Positions 9,030 to 17,120 of a DNA stretch of 64,000 nucleotides are shown here, piece after piece. Each line of letters begins with the position of its first letter. Positions within the stretch are counted from its first letter, which is position 1. The stretch is from Benzoatithermus flavus (GTDB lineage: Bacteria > Pseudomonadota > Alphaproteobacteria > Geminicoccales > Geminicoccaceae). The notes beneath the pieces are model-generated. The model was given only the letters and a program-made list of their open reading frames with translations. It did no database searches and was not told the DNA's origin. The position numbers and the translations under genes are program-made. The DNA lies in the NCBI RefSeq assembly GCF_037908215.1, contig NZ_JBBLZC010000008.1, positions 62,001 to 126,000 of the forward strand, in the 5' to 3' direction.

Positions 9030-9851
9030 TTGCCCCTGTTCGCCATCCCCTTTCCGGCCATCGACCCGGTGCTGGTCCAGATCGGACCGTTCGCGATTCG
9101 CTGGTACGCGCTCGCCTACATCGTCGGGATCGTCCTGGGCTGGCAGCTCGTGCGCCGGCTCGTGCAGCGTCCGGGCTGGACCATCGGGCCCGAGGCGGTG
9201 GACGATCTCCTCTTCTACGTGACGCTCGGCATCATCCTGGGCGGGCGGCTCGGCTACGTCCTGTTCTACAACCCCGGCTACTATCTCCGCCATCCGCTCG
9301 AGATCCTCTCGGTCTGGCACGGCGGCATGTCGTTCCACGGCGGCCTTTTGGGCGTCATCACCGCCTCCGTCCTGTTCGCGAGAAGCCGCAGGCTGCCCTT
9401 CCTCGAGATCGTCGACGCGCTCGCGGTCGTGACCCCGATCGGCCTGTTCCTCGGCCGGATCGCCAACTTCATCAACGGCGAGCTGTGGGGCCGGTCGAGC
9501 AACGTGCCGTGGGCTGTGGTGTTTCCGAACGGCGGCCCGGAGCCGCGCCACCCGAGCCAGCTCTACGAGGCCGGGCTCGAGGGCATCGTGCTGCTCCTCG
9601 TGATGCTGTTCTTCGCCTCCCGGCCTTACCGTCCGGAGCAGCGCGGCACGCTCGGCGGCATCTTCCTCATCGGCTATGCGCTCGCCCGGATCACGGTCGA
9701 GTTCTTCCGCGAGCCGGACGCGCAACTGGGCTTCCTCCTGGGCGGCATCACCATGGGCCAGCTCCTGTCGCTGCCGATGCTCCTGGCCGGGATCATCGCC
9801 GTCCTCCACGGCCGGCACCGCAGCCGGCGCCGGCTCGAGACCGCGCGGTGA
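9030..9851 (+). CDS. lgt: Prolipoprotein diacylglyceryl transferase
   Basis: A 273-residue inner-membrane enzyme that transfers diacylglycerol from phosphatidylglycerol to the lipobox cysteine of prolipoproteins. The catalytic HGG motif is present in WHGGMSFHGGLLG, and the Lgt signature is seen in GRIANFINGELWGR. About seven hydrophobic helices are visible. The start is a TTG at 9030 (then CCC CTG TTC GCC) with GGAG about 10 bases upstream. Its stop overlaps the GTG of midA (GTGA). Confidence 0.95.
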   Translation: MPLFAIPFPAIDPVLVQIGPFAIRWYALAYIVGIVLGWQLVRRLVQRPGWTIGPEAVDDLLFYVTLGIILGGRLGYVLFYNPGYYLRHPLEILSVWHGGMSFHGGLLGVITASVLFARSRRLPFLEIVDALAVVTPIGLFLGRIANFINGELWGRSSNVPWAVVFPNGGPEPRHPSQLYEAGLEGIVLLLVMLFFASRPYRPEQRGTLGGIFLIGYALARITVEFFREPDAQLGFLLGGITMGQLLSLPMLLAGIIAVLHGRHRSRRRLETAR

Positions 9852-10954
9852 GCGAGCTCGCCCAGCCCCTACGCCGGCTGATCCGGGAGCACGGGCCGAT
9901 CTCGGTCGCGCGCTTCATGGCGCTGGCGTCAGCGCATCCGACCAAGGGCTACTACCCGCGGCGCGATCCCCTGGGCACGGCCGGCGATTTCGTGACCGCA
10001 CCCGAGGTGAGCCAGCTCTTCGGCGAGCTGGTCGGGCTCGCCCTCGTCCAGCACTGGCTCGATATCGGGCAGCCGCCGCGCGTGCTCGTGACCGAGCTCG
10101 GCCCCGGCCGCGGCACGCTCATGGCAGACGCGCTCAGGGCTGCGCGCGTCGTGCCGGGCTTCCTCGCCGCGGCCTCGATCCATCTGGTCGAGACCAGCCC
10201 CGCTTTGCGCGAGCGGCAGGCGGCAGCACTTCCGGGCTTGTCGGTCCGCTGGCACGACGAGCTGGCCAGCATTCCCGAGGATGCGCCGCTCCTTCTCGTC
10301 GCCAACGAGTTCCTGGACGCGCTGCCGATCCGCCAGTTCGTCCGGCACGGCGGAGGCTGGCGCGAGCGGCTGATCGGCATCGACGAGGCGAGCGCTTTCC
10401 GGTTCATCCTCGCCCCCCGCGCGACGCCGTTCCCGGAGATCGCAACCGAAGGGGCCGATTCCTTGCCCGAGGGCACGCTCCTCGAGCTCGGCCCGGCGCG
10501 GGAAGCTTTGGCCGAGGCCCTGGCCGGCAGGCTCGCGGCCCAGGGCGGCATGGCGCTTCTGATCGACTACGGCAGCGATGCCTCGTTCATGGTCGGCGAC
10601 ACCTTTCAGGCCGTGCGCCGCCACCTCAAGGTCGATCCGCTCGAAGCGCCAGGCGAGGTCGACCTCTCGGCTCACGTCGATTTCCGCGCGGTGGCCCGGC
10701 GCGCCGTCGCGGCGGGCGCTGTCGCCTACGGGCCGGTGAGCCAGGGCGATTTCCTGCGCCGGCTCGGCATCGGGCTGCGCCTGCAGCGTCTCCTCGAGCG
10801 GGCGACACCCGAGCAGCGGGCAGCCCTCGCGAGCGGCTGCGCCCGGCTGATCGATCCTTTGCAGATGGGCGAGCTGTTCAAGGTCTTGGCGCTCACCTCG
10901 CCCGGTGCGCCCGTGCCGCCGGGCTTCACGCTCCAGGAGAAGCGGCAGCCATGA
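9848..10954 (+). CDS. SAM-dependent methyltransferase of the MidA/NDUFAF7 family
   Basis: A 368-residue protein of the DUF185/MidA family. The mitochondrial homologue NDUFAF7 dimethylates an arginine of complex I subunit NDUFS2; the bacterial role is presumed similar. Visible features are HGPISVARFMALA, HPTKGYYPRRDPLGTAGDF, the SAM-binding loop VTELGPGRGTLMADAL, LVANEFLDALPIRQF and LIDYGSD. The start is the GTG at 9848, overlapping the lgt stop by 4 bases, and its TGA overlaps the ATG of the next gene. The three genes are translationally coupled. Confidence 0.92.
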   Translation: MSELAQPLRRLIREHGPISVARFMALASAHPTKGYYPRRDPLGTAGDFVTAPEVSQLFGELVGLALVQHWLDIGQPPRVLVTELGPGRGTLMADALRAARVVPGFLAAASIHLVETSPALRERQAAALPGLSVRWHDELASIPEDAPLLLVANEFLDALPIRQFVRHGGGWRERLIGIDEASAFRFILAPRATPFPEIATEGADSLPEGTLLELGPAREALAEALAGRLAAQGGMALLIDYGSDASFMVGDTFQAVRRHLKVDPLEAPGEVDLSAHVDFRAVARRAVAAGAVAYGPVSQGDFLRRLGIGLRLQRLLERATPEQRAALASGCARLIDPLQMGELFKVLALTSPGAPVPPGFTLQEKRQP

Positions 10955-11721
10955 TGCTGCGCTCGTCGACGCTCGTGGCGCTGCCGGGCGTGCGGCACGC
11001 CTTCTTCACCCGCCGGGGCGGCGTCAGCGAGGGTGTCTGGGCTTCGCTCAACGTGGGCTTACGCAGCGGCGACGACCCGTGGCGGGTCGCCCGCAACCGG
11101 ACACTCGCGGCCGAGGCGCTGGGGGTTCCGGCCGAACGCCTCGTCACCGCCCGGCAGGTGCACGGGACGGTAGCGCTGAAGGTGTGTCGGCCCTGGGACA
11201 ATGCGGCCGCGCCCGAGGCCGACGCTCTCGTCACCGACCGACCGGGTCTGCTCCTGGGCGTGCTCACGGCCGATTGCGGGCCTCTCCTCCTCGCCGATCC
11301 CGAGGCCGAGGTCGTCGGTGCTGCGCACGCCGGCTGGAAGGGGGCGCTCGCGGGCGTGGTCGAGGCCACGGTCGCCGCCATGATCGAGCTCGGCGCCGAT
11401 CCGGCCCGGATCACGGCAGCACTGGGCCCTTGCATCGGCCGGACCTCCTACGAGGTCGGCCCCGAGTTCGTCGCCCGCTTCGCCGAGACCGACGCGGCGA
11501 GTGCCACCTTCTTCACGCCGGCTCCCGGCCGGGTGAAGGCCCTCTTCGACCTCAAGGGCTATATCGGGGCACGCCTGCGCCGGGCCGGGGTCGAGCGGAT
11601 CGAGCTCCTGCCGCACGACACCTGCGCGGAAGAGGACCTCTTCTTCAGCTTCCGTCGCACCACCCAGCGCGGCGAGGAGCGGTTCGGGCTGCAGCTTTCG
11701 GCGATCGTGCTGGAGGGGTGA
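10951..11721 (+). CDS. pgeF: Peptidoglycan editing factor PgeF (YfiH/laccase-domain family)
   Basis: A 256-residue protein of the multicopper polyphenol oxidase-like (YfiH) family, now understood as PgeF, which removes muropeptides wrongly carrying L-Ser at position 1. Motifs: FFTRRGGVSEGVW, ARQVHGT, the metal-site segments ADCGPLLLADPEA and AAHAGWKGALAGV, and ALGPCIGRTSYEVG. GGAG lies before the ATG at 10951, which overlaps the midA stop (ATGA). Last gene of the lgt-midA-pgeF operon; a PIN-domain remnant follows directly in the same frame. Confidence 0.92.
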   Translation: MMLRSSTLVALPGVRHAFFTRRGGVSEGVWASLNVGLRSGDDPWRVARNRTLAAEALGVPAERLVTARQVHGTVALKVCRPWDNAAAPEADALVTDRPGLLLGVLTADCGPLLLADPEAEVVGAAHAGWKGALAGVVEATVAAMIELGADPARITAALGPCIGRTSYEVGPEFVARFAETDAASATFFTPAPGRVKALFDLKGYIGARLRRAGVERIELLPHDTCAEEDLFFSFRRTTQRGEERFGLQLSAIVLEG

Positions 11722-11739
11722 AGAGCCTCGAGCTGCTAT

Positions 11740-11871
11740 CACCGCAGCCATGGTCTCGACATGGCGGACACGCTCATCGCGGCAACTGCCATGATGCATG
11801 ATCCGGGGTTGGCGATCCACAACCGTAAGCACTTCCCGATGCTGGCATCGGTCATGGCCCCTTACCGACCC
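11740..11871 (+). pseudogene. Remnant of a VapC/PIN-domain toxin (C-terminal fragment)
   Basis: Directly after pgeF, in the same frame, the translation reads SHGLDMADTLIAATAMMHD followed by HNRKHFPML and a short tail. This matches the C-terminal third of VapC-type PIN ribonucleases (consensus like LxxADALIAATA...H...TRNxxHF), including the aspartate of the acidic active site in MADTLIAATA. There is no room for the N-terminal two thirds: a stop (that of pgeF) lies about 20 bases before the match, and no antitoxin gene is adjacent. The frame runs on into the 3' end of the convergent permease gene. Read as a non-functional relic of a toxin-antitoxin module. Confidence 0.6.
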
Positions 11872-11877
11872 CTGCCG

Positions 11878-12702
11878 TCACTCCCCGCTCTGCAGCAGCA
11901 GCCCCCGCCGGCGGGCGCTCTGGAAGAGAAGGATGAAGACCACGGCGGCGGCGATCAGCCATAGAGCGAGGATCAGGAGCGCGTAGCCGAACAGGCCGGC
12001 GTCGAAGCGGTTCTCGACCAGGATGGCGCGCATGCCCTCGAACACCGGGGCCGAGGGCAGCATCCAGGCGAACCAGCGCACAGCCTCGGGCAGGGTCGCG
12101 ATCGGATAGTAGACGGCCGAGAAGGGCTGGATGAAGAAGATCGCGGCCCAGGCGAGATTCTCGGCGCCTAAGCCCAGGCGCAGCACGAGCCCGGCGATGA
12201 TGAGCCCGATCGCCCAGCCGAACAGCATCATGACGGCGAAGAACGGGATCAGCGCCCACCCCAAGGCGCCGATCAGCGAGAAGTGGAAGATGGGAACGGC
12301 GAGAAGGCTCGCTCCGCCGACACCGATCAGGACCCGGATGAAGCTCACCGTGAAGTTGGCGAGGACCAGCTCGGCGGGACGCAGGGGGCTCACGAAGAGG
12401 TGCCCGAGATGGCGGGCGTAGAGCTCTTCCAGGAAGCATAAAGAAACGCCGAGCTGGCCGCGGAACAGCGTGTCCCAGAGGAGCACGGCCGAGAGGAACA
12501 CGCCCGAGGCCTGCGCCACCCAGCTCGAGCGCCCGACCAGGAACTGGGTAATGAAGCCCCACAAGATCATCTGCACCGTGGGCCAGTAGACGAGATCGAG
12601 GAGCCGCGGCCAGGAGCCGAGGAGAAGATAGAGGTGCCGCAGCAGCATGGCGCGGATGCGGCGCAAGGACGGGCCGAACTCGATCCCGGCGGCGAGGCTC
12701 AT
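11878..12702 (-). CDS. ABC-2 type transporter permease
   Basis: A 274-residue membrane protein with about six hydrophobic helices. It begins with a short amphipathic N terminus and then LVYWPTVQMILWGFITQFL; further segments ELYARHLGHLFVSPLRPAEL and IGLIIAGLVLRLGLGAENLAW fit ABC-2 exporters. The start ATG at 12702 overlaps the stop of the upstream ATPase gene (ATGA), so the two encode one exporter. The pair is at the end of an operon headed by two secreted proteins and a TAXI-type binding protein. The substrate is unknown. Confidence 0.88.
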   Translation of the reverse strand: MSLAAGIEFGPSLRRIRAMLLRHLYLLLGSWPRLLDLVYWPTVQMILWGFITQFLVGRSSWVAQASGVFLSAVLLWDTLFRGQLGVSLCFLEELYARHLGHLFVSPLRPAELVLANFTVSFIRVLIGVGGASLLAVPIFHFSLIGALGWALIPFFAVMMLFGWAIGLIIAGLVLRLGLGAENLAWAAIFFIQPFSAVYYPIATLPEAVRWFAWMLPSAPVFEGMRAILVENRFDAGLFGYALLILALWLIAAAVVFILLFQSARRRGLLLQSGE

Positions 12703-13511
12703 GCGCTCTCCCTTCCATCGGGCCGGCGACGGTCGCGGGCGATGTCGAGGAACACCTCCTCAAGATCGTCGCGGCCGTAGCGGGCGAGGAGATCCGCAGG
12801 ACTGCCCTGATCGACCAGCCGCCCCTGCTTCAGCATGAGAACGTGATGCGCCAGGCGCTCGACCTCGCCCATGTTGTGGGATGCCAACAGCACGGTGGCG
12901 TGGGTCCGCGCCTGGTAGGCCTCGAGATGGCCCCGGATCTGGTCGGCCGTGTCGGGGTCGAGCGAGGCCGTGGGCTCGTCGAGCAGCAGCAGCTCGGGCT
13001 CGTTGATCAGCGCCTTCGCGAGCAGCACGCGCGTCTTCTGCCCGGCCGAGAGCCGGCCGAAGGGCCGGTTCAGGAAACCTTCGAGGTCGAGCGCCGCCGC
13101 CAGCGCCGCAATGCGCTCCTTCGGCCGCGGCACCGCGTAGAGCTCGGCATAGACCTTGAGGTTCTGGAGCACGGTGAGCCGCTGCGGCAGGTCCACGTAG
13201 GGGCTCGTGAAGTTCATCCGCGGCAGCACCTTGTGCCGGCCCTTGGGCATGAGTTCGCCGAGGATGCGGATCGTGCCGCTCGTGGGCGCCAGAAGGCCCA
13301 GGAGCATGGCCATGGTCGTGGTCTTGCCGGCCCCGTTGGGACCCAGGAGCGCCACGGTCCGGCGGCGGCCCACGGTGAAGCCGAGATCTTCCACGGCGAC
13401 CACCTCGCCGTAGCGTTTGCTCAGACCCTCGACCAGGATCGCCGGCGGCTCGCCCGAGAGCGGCATGGCCTCCTGCGGCGCTGCGGCCAGCAGCTTCGCG
13501 TCGTCGAGCAT
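12699..13511 (-). CDS. ABC-2 type transporter ATP-binding protein
   Basis: A 270-residue ABC ATPase with Walker A LLGPNGAGKTTTM, a signature variant LSAGQKTRVLLAKAL, Walker B LLLLDEPTASLDPDT and the H-loop LLASHNMGEVERLA. The LSAGQ signature replaces the usual LSGGQ, as in several drug and polysaccharide exporters. The ATG at 13511 (MLDDAK) is preferred to an upstream extension. It overlaps the permease gene by 4 bases and lies 31 bases after the TAXI-like gene on the same strand. Confidence 0.9.
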   Translation of the reverse strand: MLDDAKLLAAAPQEAMPLSGEPPAILVEGLSKRYGEVVAVEDLGFTVGRRRTVALLGPNGAGKTTTMAMLLGLLAPTSGTIRILGELMPKGRHKVLPRMNFTSPYVDLPQRLTVLQNLKVYAELYAVPRPKERIAALAAALDLEGFLNRPFGRLSAGQKTRVLLAKALINEPELLLLDEPTASLDPDTADQIRGHLEAYQARTHATVLLASHNMGEVERLAHHVLMLKQGRLVDQGSPADLLARYGRDDLEEVFLDIARDRRRPDGRESA

Positions 13512-13542
13512 GTTCCGGCCCTTCGTTTCCCGCTGCAGAGGC

Positions 13543-14583
13543 TTACTCGTCGCCGTTCTCGGCAATACCGTGCTCACGGTAGTAGCGGGCGGCACCGGGA
13601 TGGAGCGGAATCGCGACGCCGCGCAGCGCATCCTCGGGCCGGATCTCCTTGCCTTTGGGGTGGCCCGCGGCCAGCACCTTCGCCGCGTTCGGGTGCCAGA
13701 GCGCTTCGGTGATCGCGTGGACGAGATCCTCGTCGAGCCCGGCCGAGACCAGCCAGAGCGCCGCGACGCCGATCGTGGGCGTGTCCTCGTCCAGCCCCGG
13801 ATAGGTGCCGCCCGGAATGGTATGCTTCGTGAAGAAGCGGTGCTTCCCGAGCAGCGCTTCGATCCCGGGACCGACGATGGGGACGAGCTTGGCACCGGTA
13901 TCCCGGGCGAGCTCGCTCACCGCTGCAGCCGGGTAGCCGCCCACGAAGAAGAGCGCGTCGAGCTCGTCCGCGCGCATCAGGTCGATCGACTTGACCAAGG
14001 ATGCGTAGACCGGCGTCACCGCCCGCTCCGAGAGGCCGAAAGCGTCCAGGATCAGCCGCGCCTCGACCAGCGTGCCGGAGCCTTCGACATCGAGCGACAC
14101 GCGCTGCCCGCGCAGATCGGCGACGCTCGCGATGCCGGATCCGGCGCGGGCCACGAGATGCACGCTCTCGAGATAGAGGCTCGCCAGCGCCCGCAGGTTC
14201 TGCATCGGCGGCCGGCCGGCGAAGATGCCCGTGCCGGAGAAGGCGCCGTAAGCGATGTCGCTCTGCGAGAAGCCGCTCTCGATCTGTCCCTCCTGGATCG
14301 CGGATACGTTGTCGACCGAACCCTTGGAGGTCTGGACCACCACGACGAGATCCGGAACGCCGCAGCCGCCCTCCGGCCCGCACGGGCGGGCGCCGGGCGG
14401 GCTCGACACCACGCTCGCGATCAGCTCGCCCACGGGATAGTAGGTGCCGGTGATCGGGCCGGTGCCGATCCGCAGAAAGCGGGCATCGTCGGCCAGCGTC
14501 CAGCGGCACCCGGTGGCAGCCAGCCCGCAGCCACCCAGGAGCGAGGCCACGAGGCGACGGCGCGGCAGGCCGAGGTGTCGCAT
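13543..14583 (-). CDS. TAXI family solute-binding protein (TRAP-associated), probably a lipoprotein
   Basis: A 346-residue extracytoplasmic binding protein. After a signal segment with twin arginines (PRRRLVASLLGG) and a possible lipobox ending ATGC, it shows the TAXI-family pattern RIGTGPITGTYYPVGELIAS, VVVVQTSKGSVDNVSAIQEG, ESGFSQSDIAYGAFSG and RALASLYLESVHLVA, with DLRGQRVSLDVEGSGT later. Such proteins normally serve TRAP transporters, but no TRAP membrane gene is present. The gene sits between two unknown secreted proteins (upstream) and an ABC-2 ATPase/permease pair (downstream) in one apparent operon. Confidence 0.88.
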   Translation of the reverse strand: MRHLGLPRRRLVASLLGGCGLAATGCRWTLADDARFLRIGTGPITGTYYPVGELIASVVSSPPGARPCGPEGGCGVPDLVVVVQTSKGSVDNVSAIQEGQIESGFSQSDIAYGAFSGTGIFAGRPPMQNLRALASLYLESVHLVARAGSGIASVADLRGQRVSLDVEGSGTLVEARLILDAFGLSERAVTPVYASLVKSIDLMRADELDALFFVGGYPAAAVSELARDTGAKLVPIVGPGIEALLGKHRFFTKHTIPGGTYPGLDEDTPTIGVAALWLVSAGLDEDLVHAITEALWHPNAAKVLAAGHPKGKEIRPEDALRGVAIPLHPGAARYYREHGIAENGDE

Positions 14584-14589
14584 GATCCG

Positions 14590-15159
14590 CTACTCGGCGC
14601 GCACGGCGTGGCCGGTCAGCCGGCGCACGACTTCGCCATCCAGGATCCGGTCGAACTCGAGCGTCATGCCGTCCTCGGTCGGCCGACGCTCGAAGATCTG
14701 CAGCTCGTAGCGGCCATCGTCCAGGATGACGAAGGAGTAGACGTCGATCGAGCCGCCCGCGACGCTGCCCCAGCGCAGGGGATCGCCGCGCATCGGGTCC
14801 GGCTCGGGCCGGGCGTGGAACGGGTCGTAGCCGACCCCGGCCAGATAGAAGCTGCGGTCCGGTGCGGGCACGAGCAGGATCTCGTCGCTGCGCCGCTTCA
14901 CGCCCGGCACATCGCGCCGCCCGTTCACGAGCGTCACGTTGGTCCAGGTGATCCGCAAGCCCTCGCGCTCGTAAGGGGCGATCACGACGTCGATGTCGCG
15001 CTGCTCGCGGTTGCCGGCCTCGTCCACCTGCTCGGCCCGGCCGACGAAGGCACCGATCAGAGGCGCCAGCGGCGGCTGCTCGGCATGGACCGTGCCCGGA
15101 GCGCTACCCCCGAGCAGGACGCCGAGCACCAAGGCGCTGGCGACGGGTGTGCCGCTCAT
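14590..15159 (-). CDS. Secreted protein of unknown function (paralogue of the neighbour)
   Basis: A 189-residue protein with a signal peptide (hydrophobic stretch SALVLGVLLGGSAPGTVHA). The mature part is beta-rich by appearance, with WTNVTLVNGRRD, LLVPAPDRSFYLAG and DVYSFVILDDGRYELQIFE. The last segment resembles VYVYSLSVDDRGAFVLDRY in the upstream neighbour, and both end in a similar antiparallel pattern, suggesting a tandem duplication. The ATG at 15159 overlaps the upstream stop by 4 bases. It stops 6 bases before the TAXI-like gene. No function can be assigned. Confidence 0.75.
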   Translation of the reverse strand: MSGTPVASALVLGVLLGGSAPGTVHAEQPPLAPLIGAFVGRAEQVDEAGNREQRDIDVVIAPYEREGLRITWTNVTLVNGRRDVPGVKRRSDEILLVPAPDRSFYLAGVGYDPFHARPEPDPMRGDPLRWGSVAGGSIDVYSFVILDDGRYELQIFERRPTEDGMTLEFDRILDGEVVRRLTGHAVRAE

Positions 15160-15686
15160 GGCCCGGCCTTGGCGAGCTGCATGGTCATCTCCTCCGTCTT
15201 GCCATCGGGCAGGCGGCGCTGCAGCGCCACATCGAGCCGGCCTTGCCCGGCTCTGCGACAGGCATAGCGGTCGAGCACGAAAGCGCCCCGGTCGTCGACG
15301 CTGAGGCTATAGACATAGACCGCATCCGGGGTGGAGCGAGCCCAGTAGAGCGTGCCCTCGACCAGAGGATTGACCGGCTTGTCCCGGCCGAACATCGACC
15401 AGCCCTGGTTCGTCCGCCCGGCGAACACGCCAGGGCGCCTGGTGGGCGTGAAATGAATGTCGGCCTCTCTGCCTCCCGGCACCGTCCAGCGCACGGCGAA
15501 GCCGTCTCTCTCCCGAGTCCAGGTCATGGTGAACGGCGCCGGCTGGCCGGTGGTCCAGCGCCCGTAGAGCGAGTCCAGGAGATCGGCGGCCCACGCGGGG
15601 CAAGGAGCGGCGAGCGTCACGATGCATGCCATGGCCATCGGCCAGAGCGCACGACGCGGGCTCCGCACCGGCCGCTTCGACTCCAT
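15156..15686 (-). CDS. Secreted protein of unknown function
   Basis: A 176-residue protein with a basic N terminus, a hydrophobic signal (PMAMACIVTLAAPCPAWA) and a mature domain starting ADLLDSLYGRW. Visible features are FTMTWTRERDGFAVRWTVPG, GVFAGRTNQGWSMFGRD and VYVYSLSVDDRGAFVLDRY. The ATG at 15686 has GAGGTG about 12 bases upstream; longer in-frame starts exist at 15713 and 15794. It heads the five-gene operon running to 11878. It resembles the next protein in architecture and in its central YSLxxDDxG segment. No known family was recognised. Confidence 0.7.
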   Translation of the reverse strand: MESKRPVRSPRRALWPMAMACIVTLAAPCPAWAADLLDSLYGRWTTGQPAPFTMTWTRERDGFAVRWTVPGGREADIHFTPTRRPGVFAGRTNQGWSMFGRDKPVNPLVEGTLYWARSTPDAVYVYSLSVDDRGAFVLDRYACRRAGQGRLDVALQRRLPDGKTEEMTMQLAKAGP

Positions 15687-15859
15687 GCCGCGATCATTGC
15701 ACCTCGCCCGCATCGCGATGCTCCCGTGCCAGCCGCGCCATGGCGGCGGGCCTGGATTGCAGGTAGGAATAGCCCCGAGAGGCACAGTTTCCAATCCGTT
15801 GCTGCTAGGTGCTTTCCGCGGCAGCGAAAATCAGGGCCGAACGTGAAAAGGAGCCGTCG

Positions 15860-16981
15860 ATGCTGATCGGTGTCCCCAAGGAGATCAAGACCCACGAATA
15901 CCGTGTGGGCCTCGTGCCGTCGAGCGTGCGCGAGCTGACCCATCACGGCCATCAGGTGATGGTGCAGACCGGGGCCGGGACGGGAATCGGCTTCGACGAC
16001 GACGCTTACCGCGCCGCCGGGGCGAGGGTCGTGGACACGGCCGAGGAGATCTTCTCGCTCGCCGAGATGATCGTGAAGGTGAAGGAGCCGCAGACGAGCG
16101 AATACCGACTCCTGCGCGAGGACCAGATCCTCTTCACCTACCTTCATCTCGCTGCCGACCTGCCGCAGGCGGAGGGGCTGGTGCAGTCGGGCTGTGTCGC
16201 GATCGCGTACGAGACCGTGACCGACGCCCGCGGCCGCCTGCCGCTGCTGGCCCCCATGAGCGAGGTCGCGGGCCGGATGAGCGTGCAGGTAGGAGCGCAC
16301 CTCCTCGAGAAGATGCAGGGCGGGGCCGGTATCCTGCTCGGCGGCGTGCCCGGCGTGCACGCGGCCAAGGTCGTGGTCCTGGGCGGCGGCGTGTCCGGCA
16401 CCAACGCGATCCGCATGGCAATGGGCATGGAGGCCCAAGTCTACGTCATCGACAAGAGCCTGGATCGGCTCTACGAGCTCGATCTCCAGTTCGGCCCGAT
16501 GCTCAACACGATCTACTCCACCGTCGATGCGATCGAGCAGCACGTCACCACGGCCGATCTCGTCATCGGCGCCGTGCTGGTGCCGGGTGCCGCTGCACCC
16601 CGCCTGATCACCCGCGACATGATCCGGAAGATGCGCCCCGGCTCGGTGTTCGTCGACATCGCCATCGACCAGGGCGGCTGCTCCGAGACCTCGCGGCCGA
16701 CGACCCATGCCGACCCGACCTATGTCGAGGAAGGAGTGGTGCATTACTGCGTCACCAACATGCCGGGTGCCGTGGCGCGTACCTCGACCTTCGCGCTCAA
16801 CAACGCGACCCTGCCCTTCACGCTGGCGCTCGCCAACAAGGGTTATCGCAAAGCCATCCAGGACGACCCGCATCTCGCCAACGGCGTCAACGTCCTTCAC
16901 GGTCGGGTGACCTACGAGGCGGTCGCGAAGAGCCTCGACCTCGCCTACACGCCTCTGAAGCAGGCGCTGGCGCTGGCCTGA
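15860..16981 (+). CDS. ald: Alanine dehydrogenase
   Basis: A 373-residue NAD-dependent enzyme converting L-alanine to pyruvate and ammonia. It opens with MLIGVPKEIKTHEYRVGLVP, the canonical Ald start, and has the substrate-site segment KVKEPQ, THLHLAAD-like YLHLAADLPQ, the NAD-binding motif VVVLGGGVSGTNA and DIAIDQGGCSETSRPTTH. The ATG at 15860 follows AAAAGGAG; an upstream extension to 15809 is unlikely. Transcription runs away from the divergent secreted-protein operon and ends at a strong hairpin. Confidence 0.95.
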   Translation: MLIGVPKEIKTHEYRVGLVPSSVRELTHHGHQVMVQTGAGTGIGFDDDAYRAAGARVVDTAEEIFSLAEMIVKVKEPQTSEYRLLREDQILFTYLHLAADLPQAEGLVQSGCVAIAYETVTDARGRLPLLAPMSEVAGRMSVQVGAHLLEKMQGGAGILLGGVPGVHAAKVVVLGGGVSGTNAIRMAMGMEAQVYVIDKSLDRLYELDLQFGPMLNTIYSTVDAIEQHVTTADLVIGAVLVPGAAAPRLITRDMIRKMRPGSVFVDIAIDQGGCSETSRPTTHADPTYVEEGVVHYCVTNMPGAVARTSTFALNNATLPFTLALANKGYRKAIQDDPHLANGVNVLHGRVTYEAVAKSLDLAYTPLKQALALA

Positions 16982-16988
16982 GCGCGGT

Positions 16989-17027
16989 CCATGGCCGCTT
17001 CTCTCGTCGAGAGAGGCGCGGCCATGG
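16989..17027 (+). terminator. Strong hairpin after ald
   Basis: CCATGGCCGC (16989-16998) pairs with GCGGCCATGG (17018-17027), and inside it CTCTC (17001-17005) pairs with GAGAG (17009-17013), giving a long nearly continuous stem starting 8 bases after the ald stop. No T-run follows, so it would be a stem-dependent or Rho-assisted stop, or an mRNA 3' end stabiliser. Confidence 0.6.
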
Positions 17028-17053
17028 GGCGCAACATCGCCGACCTGCTGCCG

Positions 17054-17082
17054 TTGCAAGATTTTGCCGGCCGATGTTAAAC
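17054..17082 (+). promoter_or_regulatory. Candidate sigma-70-like promoter for dapC-ftsK-lolA
   Basis: TTGCAA (17054-17059) and TTAAAC (17077-17082) are separated by 17 bases, upstream of the dapC start at 17121 and downstream of the ald hairpin. The position is right and the boxes are reasonable, but this rests on pattern alone. Confidence 0.35.
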
Positions 17083-17120
17083 CGGAAACTGTAGCCCAGA
17101 GATCCACCAGCCGAAAGCGC

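Noticed and set aside
13543..14583. A TRAP transporter locus around the TAXI-like gene
   Set aside because: No DctQ/DctM or fused 4TM-12TM gene is present within the window.
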